64,000 nt of DNA from Echinarachnius parma (taxonomy: Eukaryota > Echinodermata > Echinoidea > Clypeasteroida > Echinarachniidae): contig JBAMJV010003042.1 in the NCBI GenBank assembly GCA_037951105.1, positions 166,501 to 230,500 on the forward strand. The letters run 5' to 3'. The notes below the pieces were generated by a model. It saw only the letters and a program-made list of their open reading frames with translations. It was not told the origin of the DNA and ran no database searches. The position numbers and the translations under genes are program-made. Below, in pieces: positions 1-10,910 of this stretch. Position 1 is the first letter of the stretch, and each line of letters opens with the position of its first letter.

Positions 1-930
1 GACTTGATATTACTTGCCGTGCAGAGCCACAATGGAAAAGAGTTAGTTCCGAGCATTAAGATTGTTCAAAATTGTTTTAGACTTGGCACACTTTCTAATG
101 TTGATATCAGTATGAAGAATACACTGCTTGTCGATTTCAGGGCAAGACACTTGCAATAATCAGTTCTATTAGATACATATAAATGATTATGTTACAGTTT
201 GTTTATTAGCGCTAGACACCATTGCACTAGGGTCTCATCGCTTGATATAGTCCCACTTTAGCATATCTCATTCTGTTTCCTATCCGTTTGACATCCGGAA
301 GGTACTAGCAGGAAATTAAATGATGCAAAAGTTTGGAATGGACTCGAGGGATACTTTTAATTTGGCTCCATTTTGTGTGAAACAAAATGTCATGGAACTT
401 TGCATGGACAGTTTGTTAGATACTGACCATTTTGCCACATTTTGGTCGGATAGGAAATGGAAAGAGAAACGTTACAGTGGGACTAGGTCATAAGAAGAAG
501 TATGTATAGCGAGTGCTCTAATGGAAGATGTGAAAGTGATGAGTCCTTGGGTTCTAGGGCTTCTAGGTCGAAACGCTTGAGGTCAAAGTAAACATTGCAA
601 ATCCTTCGCAAAAACTGGACCCTCGTAATCCTTTCACGTATGCTTGCATCCCATTTAACAACATTGTCTGTTGTAATTGTTTGAGATAGATTTGAAAGGA
701 AGCAAATTGATTACTCATGTAATGTTGGCAAGATTTTAAGTGACATAGATTCATGTACTGTATGAGAAGGGTTTGAAGGGACCTAGATTTATGTCTTGTT
801 TGGGATAGATTTGAAGGGACAGAGATACATGTACGGTTTCTGAAATAAAATGTTCAACATTTAATTTTTGTAAGAGCATTATGTTAGCACTTGGCTTGCT
901 CCCTCATAATTTGTTTCTAGATTTCTCTCA
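1..930. other. no recognisable feature
   Basis: A+T-rich non-coding sequence. I see no exon, RNA gene or repeat that I can name. A diverged internal repetition of the phrase 'tagatttgaagggac' occurs around 690-830. Confidence 0.4.
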
Positions 931-939
931 TGGTGCAAC

Positions 940-1460
940 TTACATCCCTGTATATGTATGCCTATCCCCGTGTTCACACACAAAAATGTCATCGTATAGC
1001 TAATCAGGAGCTGATTCTTTAGTCAGCTCCTGACTAGCTATACGACGGAAATTGTGTGTCTGAACGCTCACTTAACGAAACGTTGTATAAAGAATCATGA
1101 TTAACGAAACGGGGGTTTGAGCATCGTTTCGTACGAGAGCTGACTAAAGAATCACGCTCGTTTTGTGTGTGAACGCCCGGTCGATTCGCTAATCATGATT
1201 CGCTATACGACACTCGTATAACGGGGCGTGGCTTAACGTGACAGCACACTGCGCAGTAGCAAACTGTACACTTATACGATGATTCGTGCAGCTGAATGCC
1301 AGCTGTTTTGGGATCTTGTTTTTGTGTGTGTGAACGTTCGTTAGTTTCGTTAATCATGATTCTCTATGTGACGTTTCGTTAGTCATGATTCTTTAGTCAT
1401 GATTTCGGGATGAAAATTGTTTGTGTGTGAACACGCTGTTACATCCCTGTATATGTATGC
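940..1460. repeat. inverted-repeat element between 22-bp direct repeats
   Basis: Terminal inverted repeats GTGTTCACACACAAA (970-984) and its complement (1420-1434) bound about 465 bp. The interior is a mosaic of short motifs in both orientations: TTCACACACAAA, ATCATGATT, TCGTATAGC and TTTCGTTA. The same 22-bp sequence, beginning TTACATCCCTG, lies outside the termini at 940-961 and 1439-1460. It is separated from them by 8 bp on the left and 4 bp on the right. This is probably a non-autonomous DNA element; no transposase is present. Confidence 0.6.
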
Positions 1461-1949
1461 GATGCTCAAAACTAGCACATGCCTGCTGTCCCAAGCCCAA
1501 GGACACTATAAATGAGCCACCAACATTTCATAATGCTAAATGTTTACTTGCCAGAAATGAGGCAACCAAATATAACATAATTTGTAATGTTTTTCTTTGT
1601 TTGGAGCCACCAGATTTAGGTTTCTGGCCACTTTAATAAGAAAATCTAAATGTTTCCCTTGCTCACTGGACCACAAGGAAAATATAATCAATTTTTACAT
1701 TGTAGCAGCGTATGTCGTACTTTTATGTCCGTGTATGTGATGGCCGACCCTCTTACGTTTCTCCTTGATTTAATTCAGTGTTTACTGAGCAAATATAGCC
1801 TATGTGTGGAGAGAGAACAGACAAGAGATAGAAATAGGAAAGAAGGAAATTGGGGCACACACACAAACAGTCAGCGTAGAAGTGGGTTAGCCCAAATATA
1901 TATGTTATCAACTGCCCAGTACATTGGGAAATACACAGGGTTTCAGGGC

Positions 1950-1985
1950 AGTTCTGCTCCCCCCCCCCCCCCTCCCCTCCCCCAA
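1950..1985. repeat. C-rich homopolymer tract
   Basis: A run of C broken by single T residues, of the kind seen inside the G/C-tract dispersed elements elsewhere in the window. The open frames over it are composition artefacts. Confidence 0.6.
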
Positions 1986-2177
1986 ATAACAAGAGCCCCC
2001 TTCAGAAAAGACCCATAAAAGAACCCTGCCACTGCATGAACATGTAAAAGCCCCATTTTCTAACAATCAAAAAATGGCCCCCATATTTTGTTATATAAGA
2101 TGATGACGTCATAATTAAGGGAAATTGAGCGTTCCTATTGGTTGATTACCGATGCTTAATCCGGTATAATCAATGGT

Positions 2178-2207
2178 AAAGTTATAATACATATGTATTA
2201 TAACTTT
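2178..2207. repeat. 30-bp perfect palindrome
   Basis: Two 15-bp arms meet at 2192/2193 with no spacer; the core reads AATACATATGTATT. It lies near the left end of the dispersed repeat. Confidence 0.85.
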
Positions 2208-2645
2208 TCAGTGACGTACAAATTTCCCATAGACCACATAGTGCATGGCGACCGTGTGTACAAACTTCCCATTGAGAGCCGCCGGGTTGGAGTGCGCAAC
2301 GTCAAATTCAGTCTGCTGCCAAAATGCCAACAAAATTACGTAAAAGTGAGAATAATGAAAGGGCTGCGTGCATTTCCATTCCCAAACTTAGCAATATCAA
2401 ACCACTTTACCATGCAATTTACGAAACTGCCAACATTTATTTACTACAAGACAGATAATTTACAAAATGATGCATTTTCCATCTTTTTCATGATAAGTTT
2501 TGCGAGTCTTTCTTCGCGGCATGTAAACAATCAATTGTGATGTCACAGCCATGACGGCACAATTCTTGACACTCAATTCGGGTTCCTCCAAAAGTTCCTC
2601 CAAATAATCATCTTATATAACAAATAGTACATGATTCCTGTCGTT

Positions 2646-2782
2646 AAATATTCCATAATAGACACCTCTACATTTTTAATTTCTCTCGTGCGATTATATT
2701 GCACTCGGCCTGCGGCCTCGATGCAATATAATCGCTCTCGAGAAATTAAAAATGTATCGTTGTCTATTCTGGTATATTCAAC
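2646..2782. repeat. long hairpin (imperfect inverted repeat)
   Basis: Arms of about 65 bp flank a 3-bp loop centred near 2712. The inner arms around the CTCGGCC/GGCCTCG loop match almost completely and contain CGATTATATTGCA and its complement. Confidence 0.8.
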
Positions 2783-2789
2783 TCCAAAC

Positions 2790-3855
2790 CATGCACTATT
2801 TGTATAATAATACTCATTATAATGGTATATTGAATTAATTTATTTTGAGCTTGTAGTAAACAAAGTTGACAGTTGTACTTTGTATATTGACTGTTGCGTG
2901 TCTCGGATTTTACTACAAAGTTTAATACTGTTGTGTGCTTTAGATATTATTGACGGTTAACTTATTACCATATCTGGGCACGCTTCCAGAAAACCAAAAA
3001 GAGTCGAAACACACATCCTACTCAAGTATCTTTCAAGTTGTTGTACAATTGCAGGTATAAATAGACCTAGAATTAAATTCAATGTGAAAACAAGAGGTTC
3101 TCTCCAGGCCAAATCGTTAAAAACATCCCTCCATCCTTTGTGCTCAGGTCACCCCCCACCCCCTACAACTTTACCTTCTTTAGAAAACAAGCGCTGAATT
3201 GAAGACAGGATGAAATTAAAAAGACAAGAAAAGGACCAGGACCCGAGAGAATAGACCAGGACTAAAGGGGAATTAGCAGTCCATAATGGTGCTAACAAGT
3301 CCTGAATTGATTCTGCGCAAAGTGGGGTACAATGGCAGAGTATTGGGGTTGAATAACCTGCGGAAAAGAGGAGTGTTTCTCTAGGTGTGATGCTTTTAAT
3401 GAGGGGGCATTACTTTCTATTTGTTAGACATGCATTTGAAAGTGGAGAGGCGGGAGTTAATTGTAAGCAGTGCATTTGAAAGTGACAAATTGGTATTGAT
3501 TTTTTGGCTGGCTGAAAAGGCAGCAGGGGTTCAGTTTAGGGTTTTAATTCAATCATTGACAGAGAATCAGAGATGAAAGGTTGTGGGGCTTTGCTATTCT
3601 AATTACTACTACTAGGCAAATGGTCATTATTAAAGAACTTTGTTTTCTTTCTTAAATAAGTATGGATGTATCCTTCAATTATTCCCATTTTTGGGTTTAT
3701 GAAATATACATATTAATTATTATACATACAGATTACCTCTTTAAAAATTGATTTGAATTATTACAGTTTTCAAAAGAACTTCTTGAAGAAGAATGTGCTT
3801 CTTTTAATTTGACTCATCTTCATGCTTATTTGTCATGATAACCTTTTCAAGTATT
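2790..3855. other. no gene recognised
   Basis: Non-coding sequence with short purine-rich and poly(C) patches (around 3150). I see no supported exon. Confidence 0.35.
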
Positions 3856-4237
3856 AAAGGGACTTGGTAACATTGTCCAAATCCTCAAAATCCAATTGGA
3901 ATTCTAGCAGTTCCCTTATACCTTGTTGTATTTGTATTAACAATATAATCATGGGACCGGTTTCGGTTTTTCAAATTTCCCTTTCGTTAAAAAGATATGT
4001 ACGATTGAAGTGTTCAGATGTTGAATAATCCACTGGATCGTCAAAATCGTGTACAAAGTGAGTGCAATGAGTTAGTGAACATCACTTTGCTTTTTTGCTC
4101 CTTACTCGGCCATATAACGTCCATTTAACTTGAAATTTTCACACAACACCCAGTGGACATTTCAGATAACAACCATATACCTTGTATCAACCACTCATCA
4201 CTTTTTGCACATGTCAACAAAGTTACTAGATCCCTTT
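3856..4237 (+). mobile_element. MITE family A, copy 1
   Basis: A 382-bp element with termini TTAAAGGGACTTGGTAAC and GTTACTAGATCCCTTTAA, which are inverted repeats of about 17 bp. It contains no coding sequence. Seven copies occur in the window. TA flanks every copy examined; TTAA is also possible because the terminus itself contains it. Confidence 0.85.
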
Positions 4238-4239
4238 AA

Positions 4240-5147
4240 TGGGAATGGTTGTAATCGACTCATTGTGCGGAGTTCTTTATCACAGGTCATGTTGCTCATG
4301 TAATTTCCATTCATGCACTTTGATTAATTAACCCATACATGACTCATACTCTATCTAGACCCTAGCCAGAGTATTTTCGGGACCAGTCCTGAATGGGTTA
4401 AGTTGTAGGCAGTTTGACAAAGCAGGCAGCTATTGTTAGTGCATGTAGCCTTCTAGATATTCATGTCATACTAATGTCATGTTTCCATTCATGACAGATT
4501 CTTTCTCTCTCTTTTTTTTACTCTGGTTTATATCAGGCAATTAATCTTTTGACACAGGGAGATTGATTTTAATGATTCGCCGAGATTAGATGTGAGGGAA
4601 TTCCGGTGGAGTGGCAGCATGTGATTTTAATATTGATTTGACATTTGAATGTTTAAAAATAAATGTTTGAAAATGATTGTTGAATCAATATCATGACAGT
4701 GTGAATGTTAGCCCAGTATTGATGTTTTCATATATTACAATGTTTTACATGAGCAATGGAGTGCCATTAAAAGTACAACCCCAAGTAGCATGTGAAAAAG
4801 GGCAAACTTACATAAGTGCTCAATACAATACCACCACTGATGTTCCTGTGAATCCTCCTAGAAGTCTAGAGTTTGATGCTAAATTTATTTCATAGTGCTA
4901 TTTTCTTGCAGCCAAGCTTGAAAAGTTACCCCCAAAAATAAGATTATTCGGTATAATTAGACAAATTAAAAAACAATCAAATACAAGAGAATTTAAATTG
5001 TAAACAAAAGTATCATTATCAGCTCGGAAGTTCGAAAACAGTGTAACCTGAGATTTGAAAACACAGAAATATGTTGAAGAGAAATGAGGAAGGAGAAAAG
5101 AAGTGGGAGACGAGGCTGTAGAAGTGAATTAAAGATCAAAGCTTCAG
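4240..5147. other. no gene recognised
   Basis: Non-coding A+T-rich sequence. A short open frame at 4677-4895 has no recognisable domain or splice support and is not called. Confidence 0.35.
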
Positions 5148-5686
5148 TGTGGATGAGAGGATTATAAATATTAATTAGATGTGTGACTTGTGAATCACTA
5201 GTTGACTCAAATGAGTAGCATCTTAAAGGGACTTAGTAACATTGTCCAAATCCTAAAAATCAAATTTGAATTCTAGGGGTTCCCTCATATCTTGTTGTAT
5301 TCGTATTAACAATAAAATCATGGGACAAGTTTTGTTTTTTCAAATTTCCCTTTCGTTACAAAGATATGTACGATTGAAGTGTTCAGATACAAAATTATCC
5401 GTTGGATTTTAGAAACCGTGTACAAAGTGAGTGCAGTGAGTTAGAGAATATCACTTTGCATTTTTGCTCATTACTCGGCCATACAACGTCCATTTGACTT
5501 GAAATTTTCACACAATACCCTGTGGACATATCAGATAACAACAATATACATTGCATCAACCATTCATCACTTTTTGCACATGTCAACAAAGTTACTAGAT
5601 CCCTTTAATGTGGATGAGAGGATTATAAATATTCATTAGTGACTTGTGAATCACCAGTTGACTCAAATGAGTAGCATCTTAAAGGG
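5148..5686 (+). mobile_element. MITE family A, copy 2, between 80-bp direct repeats
   Basis: The element itself is 5225-5606. It sits exactly between two nearly identical segments, 5148-5230 and 5609-5686, both beginning TGTGGATGAGAGGATTATAA and both ending CTTAAAGGG. The MITE therefore lies at the junction of a local direct duplication that is far longer than a normal target-site duplication. Confidence 0.8.
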
Positions 5687-6009
5687 CAAAGGAATTGTAT
5701 CCAGGTGAAGATAACTTGCTTTGAGTATGACACACATTATAAACCCATCACAAAAAGTTCCGCCATTCAAGTTTGAGCGTTGATATTTGTTTTAAATATG
5801 AAATGATCCTCCTCAAATTAACTATAATTGGCAAGCCTGTTTATTCCCCTGTACATCGATGCCTTATTTGTAATGATTATGTAATTATGGAATGTGCAGT
5901 AGACATGCAGCCATGTCATCTTTGATGCAGTCATCAACACAGGCAAGAGTTGCAGACTTTCTCTTTTCTTGTGATTAAATAGTTGTGTTTAATCAAAGGA
6001 CTACCATGA

Positions 6010-6230
6010 TAGGCCCTTGTGGCTCACTGGTTAGAGAGCATCGGTCTGGCAATCTGTAGGTCTCGGGTTCAATTCTTTGCTCATCCAAATTAAAGATAAT
6101 TAATTTTCTTAGGTCTTTGTAAATGGAGAAACCATCACCCCAACCAGTGTTAGATATAAACGTTTATCCTTGTTGCCCAGTTGTGTAAATAAAAATCAAG
6201 ATTTCTCAAATCTTAGTGGCCAGAAATCTG
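6010..6230 (+). mobile_element. tRNA-derived SINE
   Basis: The head has pol III promoter boxes: A box GTGGCTCACTGGTTAGAG and B box GGTCTCGGGTTCAATTC at normal tRNA spacing. It is followed by a non-tRNA body and an A-rich end. The first 75 bases do not fold into an intact cloverleaf, so it is a SINE head and not a tRNA gene. Confidence 0.65.
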
Positions 6231-6239
6231 AAATATAGT

Positions 6240-7470
6240 TAAATTTGGATTAATGCGATATGGGTAATCCAAAGCTTTGTTTTAGTAGTCCGGGCCAGTG
6301 GGTTAGTACTAATTTTGAGCCCTGCCCTAAATCTGTTATGTAGTTCAAGAACTGGAGCAGTGTGTAGGTGTTTCTTTTTTTCCCAGTTCAACCGTTGGAA
6401 ACCAATTTGTTCTTTTAATTTGCCTGACAAGCTGCCACTAGTTCTGTTTCCCCTGGTTGTTGTGACCCTAGATGAACATGATACCTGTGTTGTTTACTCT
6501 CTCTCTCTCTGCCTGTATAGTCTGTAATGTATCTCTCTTTTAGCATCATCATTCAATCTGTACAAGCTCCTAATATAAAACTTGAATCGATAACAATGCG
6601 TGCTTAACGCAAGTTTCAAATCTTTAATATTTGATACCTTTTTGTCTTCTCTTGAAACCAATATTTTGATCAGCTTCCAACTCCAACCGATGTGGCAGAA
6701 TTTTGCAGCTAAACTTCCCTTGCAAATCATACTTTGTAATAGATCTTTATTTACACTTTGTCATCTGATCTGTATCAAATCTTTGTGCAAATAACGAAGT
6801 ATGATGTGAAAATTATATTTGAAATTTGAAACTGGCCACATGTCAGTCCTCATATCAGTTTTGGGGGTTGAATATCATATTCAGGCGATGTCATTTTTAT
6901 CCCACGCTGCAATTTGGCATTAATGTATGGTCAGGGCATCTAAGTTCGCACGGCATTCAAGCTCGCTTAGTTAATTTCCTATTGGCTTTGCACGTACTTG
7001 AAAATGTCTGTAAAATGCAAAAAAGAAAGCTATACAACTGCTGCAAAAAAGTGTGTACAAATGAATGGGAAAATTGCTCGCAAACTTCGATGCCCCTTTT
7101 TTTTACCGATTAAAATGAAAGGGTTTCGAAAACCGGACCAAATAGATTGAATACATTGAGCAATCTCAAAACGAAAACATGTTCATTATGCTATAGAATA
7201 TTCTGAATAAACTGGTATGAGAATCATGATAAACGTCAATGTATTTCTTTCCAAAACTGTTGCGTTAAAAGTTAGGTGCGCAAACTTCGATGCTCCCATC
7301 ATGCATTTGATTACTTTGCTGGTTAAAGAACAATTAAGGAAGATTTCATCACCAATTTTCTCTTCTTTCATTGCAAGAACAATGTAACTTAAACATTTTA
7401 CAAATCACATGGACTTCTTAAATGAATTATGTAATTTTTATATCAACAATTAAAAACAATTTTTATGTAG
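6240..7470. other. no gene recognised
   Basis: Non-coding sequence with a short CT repeat (6498-6515). Overlapping short open frames on both strands have no domain and no supporting splice sites. Confidence 0.35.
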
Positions 7471-7553
7471 ACTTAATTAATATCATATACCATAAATGTG
7501 ATGAACCTCTGACTAGTGTGCCCTCTGGGAATGGCGTTCATTCCATTATGCAG
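7471..7553 (+). CDS. possible internal exon of an unidentified gene
   Basis: An 83-nt candidate exon lies between acceptor TTTTTATGTAG and donor CAG|GTGAGA. Read in phase 1 it encodes 27 codons containing CDEPLTSVPSGNGVHS and ends in phase 0. That phase fits the candidate terminal exon at 9152, where it would continue for 21 codons to a stop. No domain is recognisable and I found no exon upstream, so this is a weak call based on splice-site quality and phase only. Confidence 0.25.
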
Positions 7554-7567
7554 GTGAGACTGGATTT

Positions 7568-7949
7568 AAAGGGACTTAATAACATTGTCCAAATCCTCAA
7601 CATCCAATTGGAATTCTAGCGGTTCCCTCATACCCTGTTGTATTCGTATAACAATAAAAGCATGGGACAGGTTTCGGTTTTTCAAATTTCCCTTTCTTTA
7701 AAAGGATATTTACGATTGAAGTGTTCAGATGTTAAATTATCCACTGGATTGTCAAAACCGTGTACAAAGTGAGTGCAATGAGTTAGTGAATATCTCTTTG
7801 CATTTTTGCTCATTACTCGGCCATATAACGTCCATTGAACTTGACATTTTCACACAACACCCAGTGGACATATCAGATAACAACAATATACATTTTATCA
7901 ACCACTCATCACTTTCTGCACATGTCAAACAAAGTTACTAGATCCCTTT
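7568..7949 (+). mobile_element. MITE family A, copy 3
   Basis: Same termini as the other copies (TTAAAGGGACTTAATAAC and GTTACTAGATCCCTTTA). The right flank is TACC rather than TAA, which favours TA as the duplicated target. It lies within the possible intron 7554-9151. Confidence 0.85.
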
Positions 7950-7979
7950 ACCTGAAAATGGAGTCATATCTCATTTCAA

Positions 7980-8195
7980 GTTAAACATTTTTGTAAATGT
8001 ATGCTCTCCCAAGTGTGACTGCCAGTTACAGAATTAAATAAATATAATATCTAATTACATGTTGCAGATTAAAATAAAAACTGAAGTTATATCAAATTTA
8101 ATATTTGATAATTTGTATGTTCTTCCAACTGACTGCTAGTTACAGAATCAAACAAACACAATATCCCATTACAAGTGCTCAAAATAATTTTGATA
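7980..8195 (+). repeat. diverged tandem duplication, ~118-bp unit
   Basis: Two units share 'TGACTGCCAGTTACAGAAT' / 'TGACTGCTAGTTACAGAAT', followed by related A-rich sequence ending in ATTACA. Confidence 0.55.
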
Positions 8196-8779
8196 ACAAA
8201 TCAATCATCACCACCTGCTAAGGAATCAGTTTCGTGATTAAAAATCTAAAAAGTGTCACACTAGCATAAAGGTGGAGAAAGAATTTAGAAGAAAATAATT
8301 CTCAACCCGACAGTTTTAAATTATGGTTCGTGCAGACACTTCAAGACTTAATAATGGTTTGAGAAACAATAATAAATATTCATTTTCTTTTTCTGGATTA
8401 TGTTGTTAGCCTCTCATAGGCTCAACATAATGACTATTTGAAGGTGATTTAGTTTTGATTGATTTTAGAATTAAATGTCTCATCTTTTTACAGCTTATAT
8501 ATCTGTGAGTCTATTTTTGTAGTAGGAGCATCCAATTTTTGTACCTGTTTTCACCAGAATATTACTTGTTTTCTTACGTTAGCACTGTCTTTCCTCATTT
8601 CCTGAGTAATCCTTTATTTTTAGTACTGTAGTTATCAGCATTTATCAAATAGATTTACAGCTGCTTTTAGTAATCTGCCACAGTTTTTTTAGAGTATGAA
8701 AGTTTCAGCCCCACCTGATGCTTTCAATTTTATAATTTACGTATATTTATTTCTGTAATTTATTTTTCTTTCTGTATAT

Positions 8780-8840
8780 ATTCTATGATCATATTAGGCA
8801 CTATATAAATCAAACTTATTATTATTGTTATTATTATTAC
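8780..8840 (+). mobile_element. LINE/SINE 3' tail
   Basis: The phrase GGCACTATATAAAT followed by an (ATT)n tail is the same 3' end that closes the repeats at 41240-41345 and 59060-59122. Only the tail is preserved. Confidence 0.55.
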
Positions 8841-9151
8841 CATGTCTTGTGTTTGGAAATATACTTGATAATTTTGTACACTTTTAGTCAAAATTTAGTG
8901 TAAGTCCATTCATGAGAGTATGACACATCAGATGAGTCTTAAATTCAAACAATATCTTGATATTTTTTAAAACTTGAATGTGGGACAAATGTTATTGCTT
9001 TAGTTTAGTTATTGGACATAACATATATTTTACATTCTTCTGTTCTTCTTCTTTCAAATTTTCAGCATGGCAATCTTTTTAATGATTACTTATTTTGTAC
9101 AAATTATCAATAATTTTCTCTGTTCTTTTTTGTTTATTTCATTACCTGCAG

Positions 9152-10270
9152 ATGACTCCTGTTTCCTCTCAAGAAGAAAGAAACAACAACAAAAACAACA
9201 ACCTCCTACACCCGTAGCCACAATGGAACATTGATTGAAGATGAATTCATCTCCGAGGCCCTGACATAGCAACATCTTACCTTCTAGGCCCTGACATAGC
9301 AACACCTTACCCTCTAGGACCCCTTGCAAAGATAGAACTATGATCGAGGTGAGGTAATTTCATCTCTGAAGCCTTAGCTGGTATTAAAAGCAACATCATA
9401 GCCTGTCTGAACAATGATGATTTAAATGATTTAAATAAATTGTAAAAAGAACAATCGATGGCCGCAGAACAGAAGGATAGTCAGACAATGGATTTAATTA
9501 CAAGATGATTTTGCTTGGAATTATTCAAGAAAAAGAGAAGATGTCGTTACTGTTACCTGGCAACAGACGGGAAACTTGGAACAAATACATAGCGAGGGTA
9601 TTATTGGAATAGAAAGATGAGCAAACTCTTTGCTACATGTAGGTCTTCACTTTCTTTGAAACATTACACTTGGAAGAAGGAGAGAAGAAAGAACTAAATC
9701 TCTCGCTGTTGATGCCTTGAAACAAAGAGGGCGCTTGGATCAAACCCGTTCCTGTAGCCAAGACATTGGCTGTCGGAACAGTCACAGTGGGATGAACGAA
9801 TGAACAAAATCTTTTCTATGGCTTTGGTGTTGATGGATGTTGCTTAGAACGATACAAGATATGGTATGAGGATGTTATCTTGTTCACTGGACCCCTTAGA
9901 GTGGAATCGAGGCCTTAGACAGCAGTTAACCCATAGACTTGATGGCTAAGAAACTCTGGTCAGCAGTACAATTGGAAAGTCTGTAGTTTCATCATACCTC
10001 AACCTCGGTGGAAGAAAATTGTGCGATTAGACACCTGAGATTGTGATGTGGAAAGAAGAACTAGTTTTATGCAGCAATAAAATAATCAAAAAGGACAGAT
10101 TGAATGTTTTCTGCCAAACGGTGCAGCTCCTTTGTAAATACCAACAAATTTGTACATTGATGTCGATGAATCATTCTAAGTAAATTAATAATTTTTTCTC
10201 TTTGTCATTTTGAAGCCAAATTTTGTACAGATTTTGACTTGTGTACATGTATACACTATTAAAGGGTTAT
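9152..10270 (+). CDS. possible 3' terminal exon and 3'UTR of a plus-strand gene
   Basis: A strong pyrimidine-rich acceptor (ending TTACCTGCAG at 9151) precedes a short open frame. In phase 0 it reads 21 codons, rich in Asn and Lys, to a stop at 9215-9217. In phase 1 it reads 26 codons, rich in Lys, Gln and Pro, to a stop at 9232-9234. The remaining kilobase has no long open frame, contains a 26-bp duplication (AGGCCCTGACATAGCAAC, about 9255-9320) and an AATAAA at 10076-10081, as expected of a 3'UTR. The product cannot be identified. Confidence 0.3.
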
Positions 10271-10504
10271 ATAACATTGTATACGATGACAGTGGGTTTA
10301 TTCAATGCCGTGTGTGTGCATCTTTAATAGGGTAAAGTGTGACAAGCTTTCCTAAACAAAATATTTATTTTGGAATACAAACTGGATAGTTTTGTTTTGG
10401 ATATTTCAAGTTTATTTTCATCTCATGTATGTGAAATTTGTAAGAAATATGATTTTCAAGCTCTATGTGTGCATTAATGTACAATTCGGGGGATCAACAA
10501 TAGC

Positions 10505-10910
10505 TGTAAGACATTCGCCGATGGCGGCGCTATATTTTGGTTGTGCTGCCTACTTCCGGTACAGGCGCTCGTGAATAGCTTTCCTATTGAAATCAGCCCA
10601 AATCACGATGTGTCGTTTTTAAGAACGGGTCTAAAAGGGATTCAAACATTGATTTAAATCACAGTTTAGATAAAAGCATTTTTGTTATGGGGTTCCGTTG
10701 CGGATGAAATGATCAAAATTAGCCGGCAAAACTTGTGTTTTGTGTGTCTTTGTGTGTTGCTGTAGGATTTTGGCGTTCGTGCATAGAAAATGCATGCAAT
10801 GTAAAAGACCGGAAGTAGGTAGCACAACCGGAAGCTGGACCCGCTGAACCAACAGCGCGCGTCAACCAATCAGAAACAAGCATTTCATTCATTTCATTCA
10901 ACGCCCTCTA
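10505..10910. promoter_or_regulatory. TATA-less promoter-like patch (ETS, CCAAT, YY1-like sites)
   Basis: A locally GC-richer stretch with a YY1-like GATGGCGGC (about 10520), ETS-type sites as ACTTCCGG (about 10550), CCGGAAGT (about 10812) and CCGGAAGC (about 10829), and a CCAAT box (ACCAATCAG, about 10865). The sequence GGTTGTGCTGCCTACTTCCGG recurs inverted near 10810-10830 with one mismatch. The clustered motifs resemble promoters of broadly expressed genes, but no transcript can be tied to it; a repeat carrying these motifs is an alternative. Confidence 0.3.

Larger units (their letters stand above)
2090..2790. repeat. dispersed repeat, shared with the end of the window
   Basis: Parts of this segment (about 2190-2540) match the opposite strand of about 63300-63640, including the phrases corresponding to 'ISNH' and 'TDNLQN' in translation and the words GTGACGTCA and TGTTTACAT. 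Synthetic-looking open frames here are the two strands of that repeat, not a gene. It ends in a strong hairpin at 2646-2782. Confidence 0.6.

Noticed and set aside
2193..2540. 115-codon plus-strand frame
   Set aside because: A related but interrupted version occurs inverted at 63.3-63.6 kb within a palindromic repeat; no domain recognised.
6013..6090. tRNA gene
   Set aside because: Pol III boxes are present but the arms do not pair as an intact cloverleaf and a SINE body follows.
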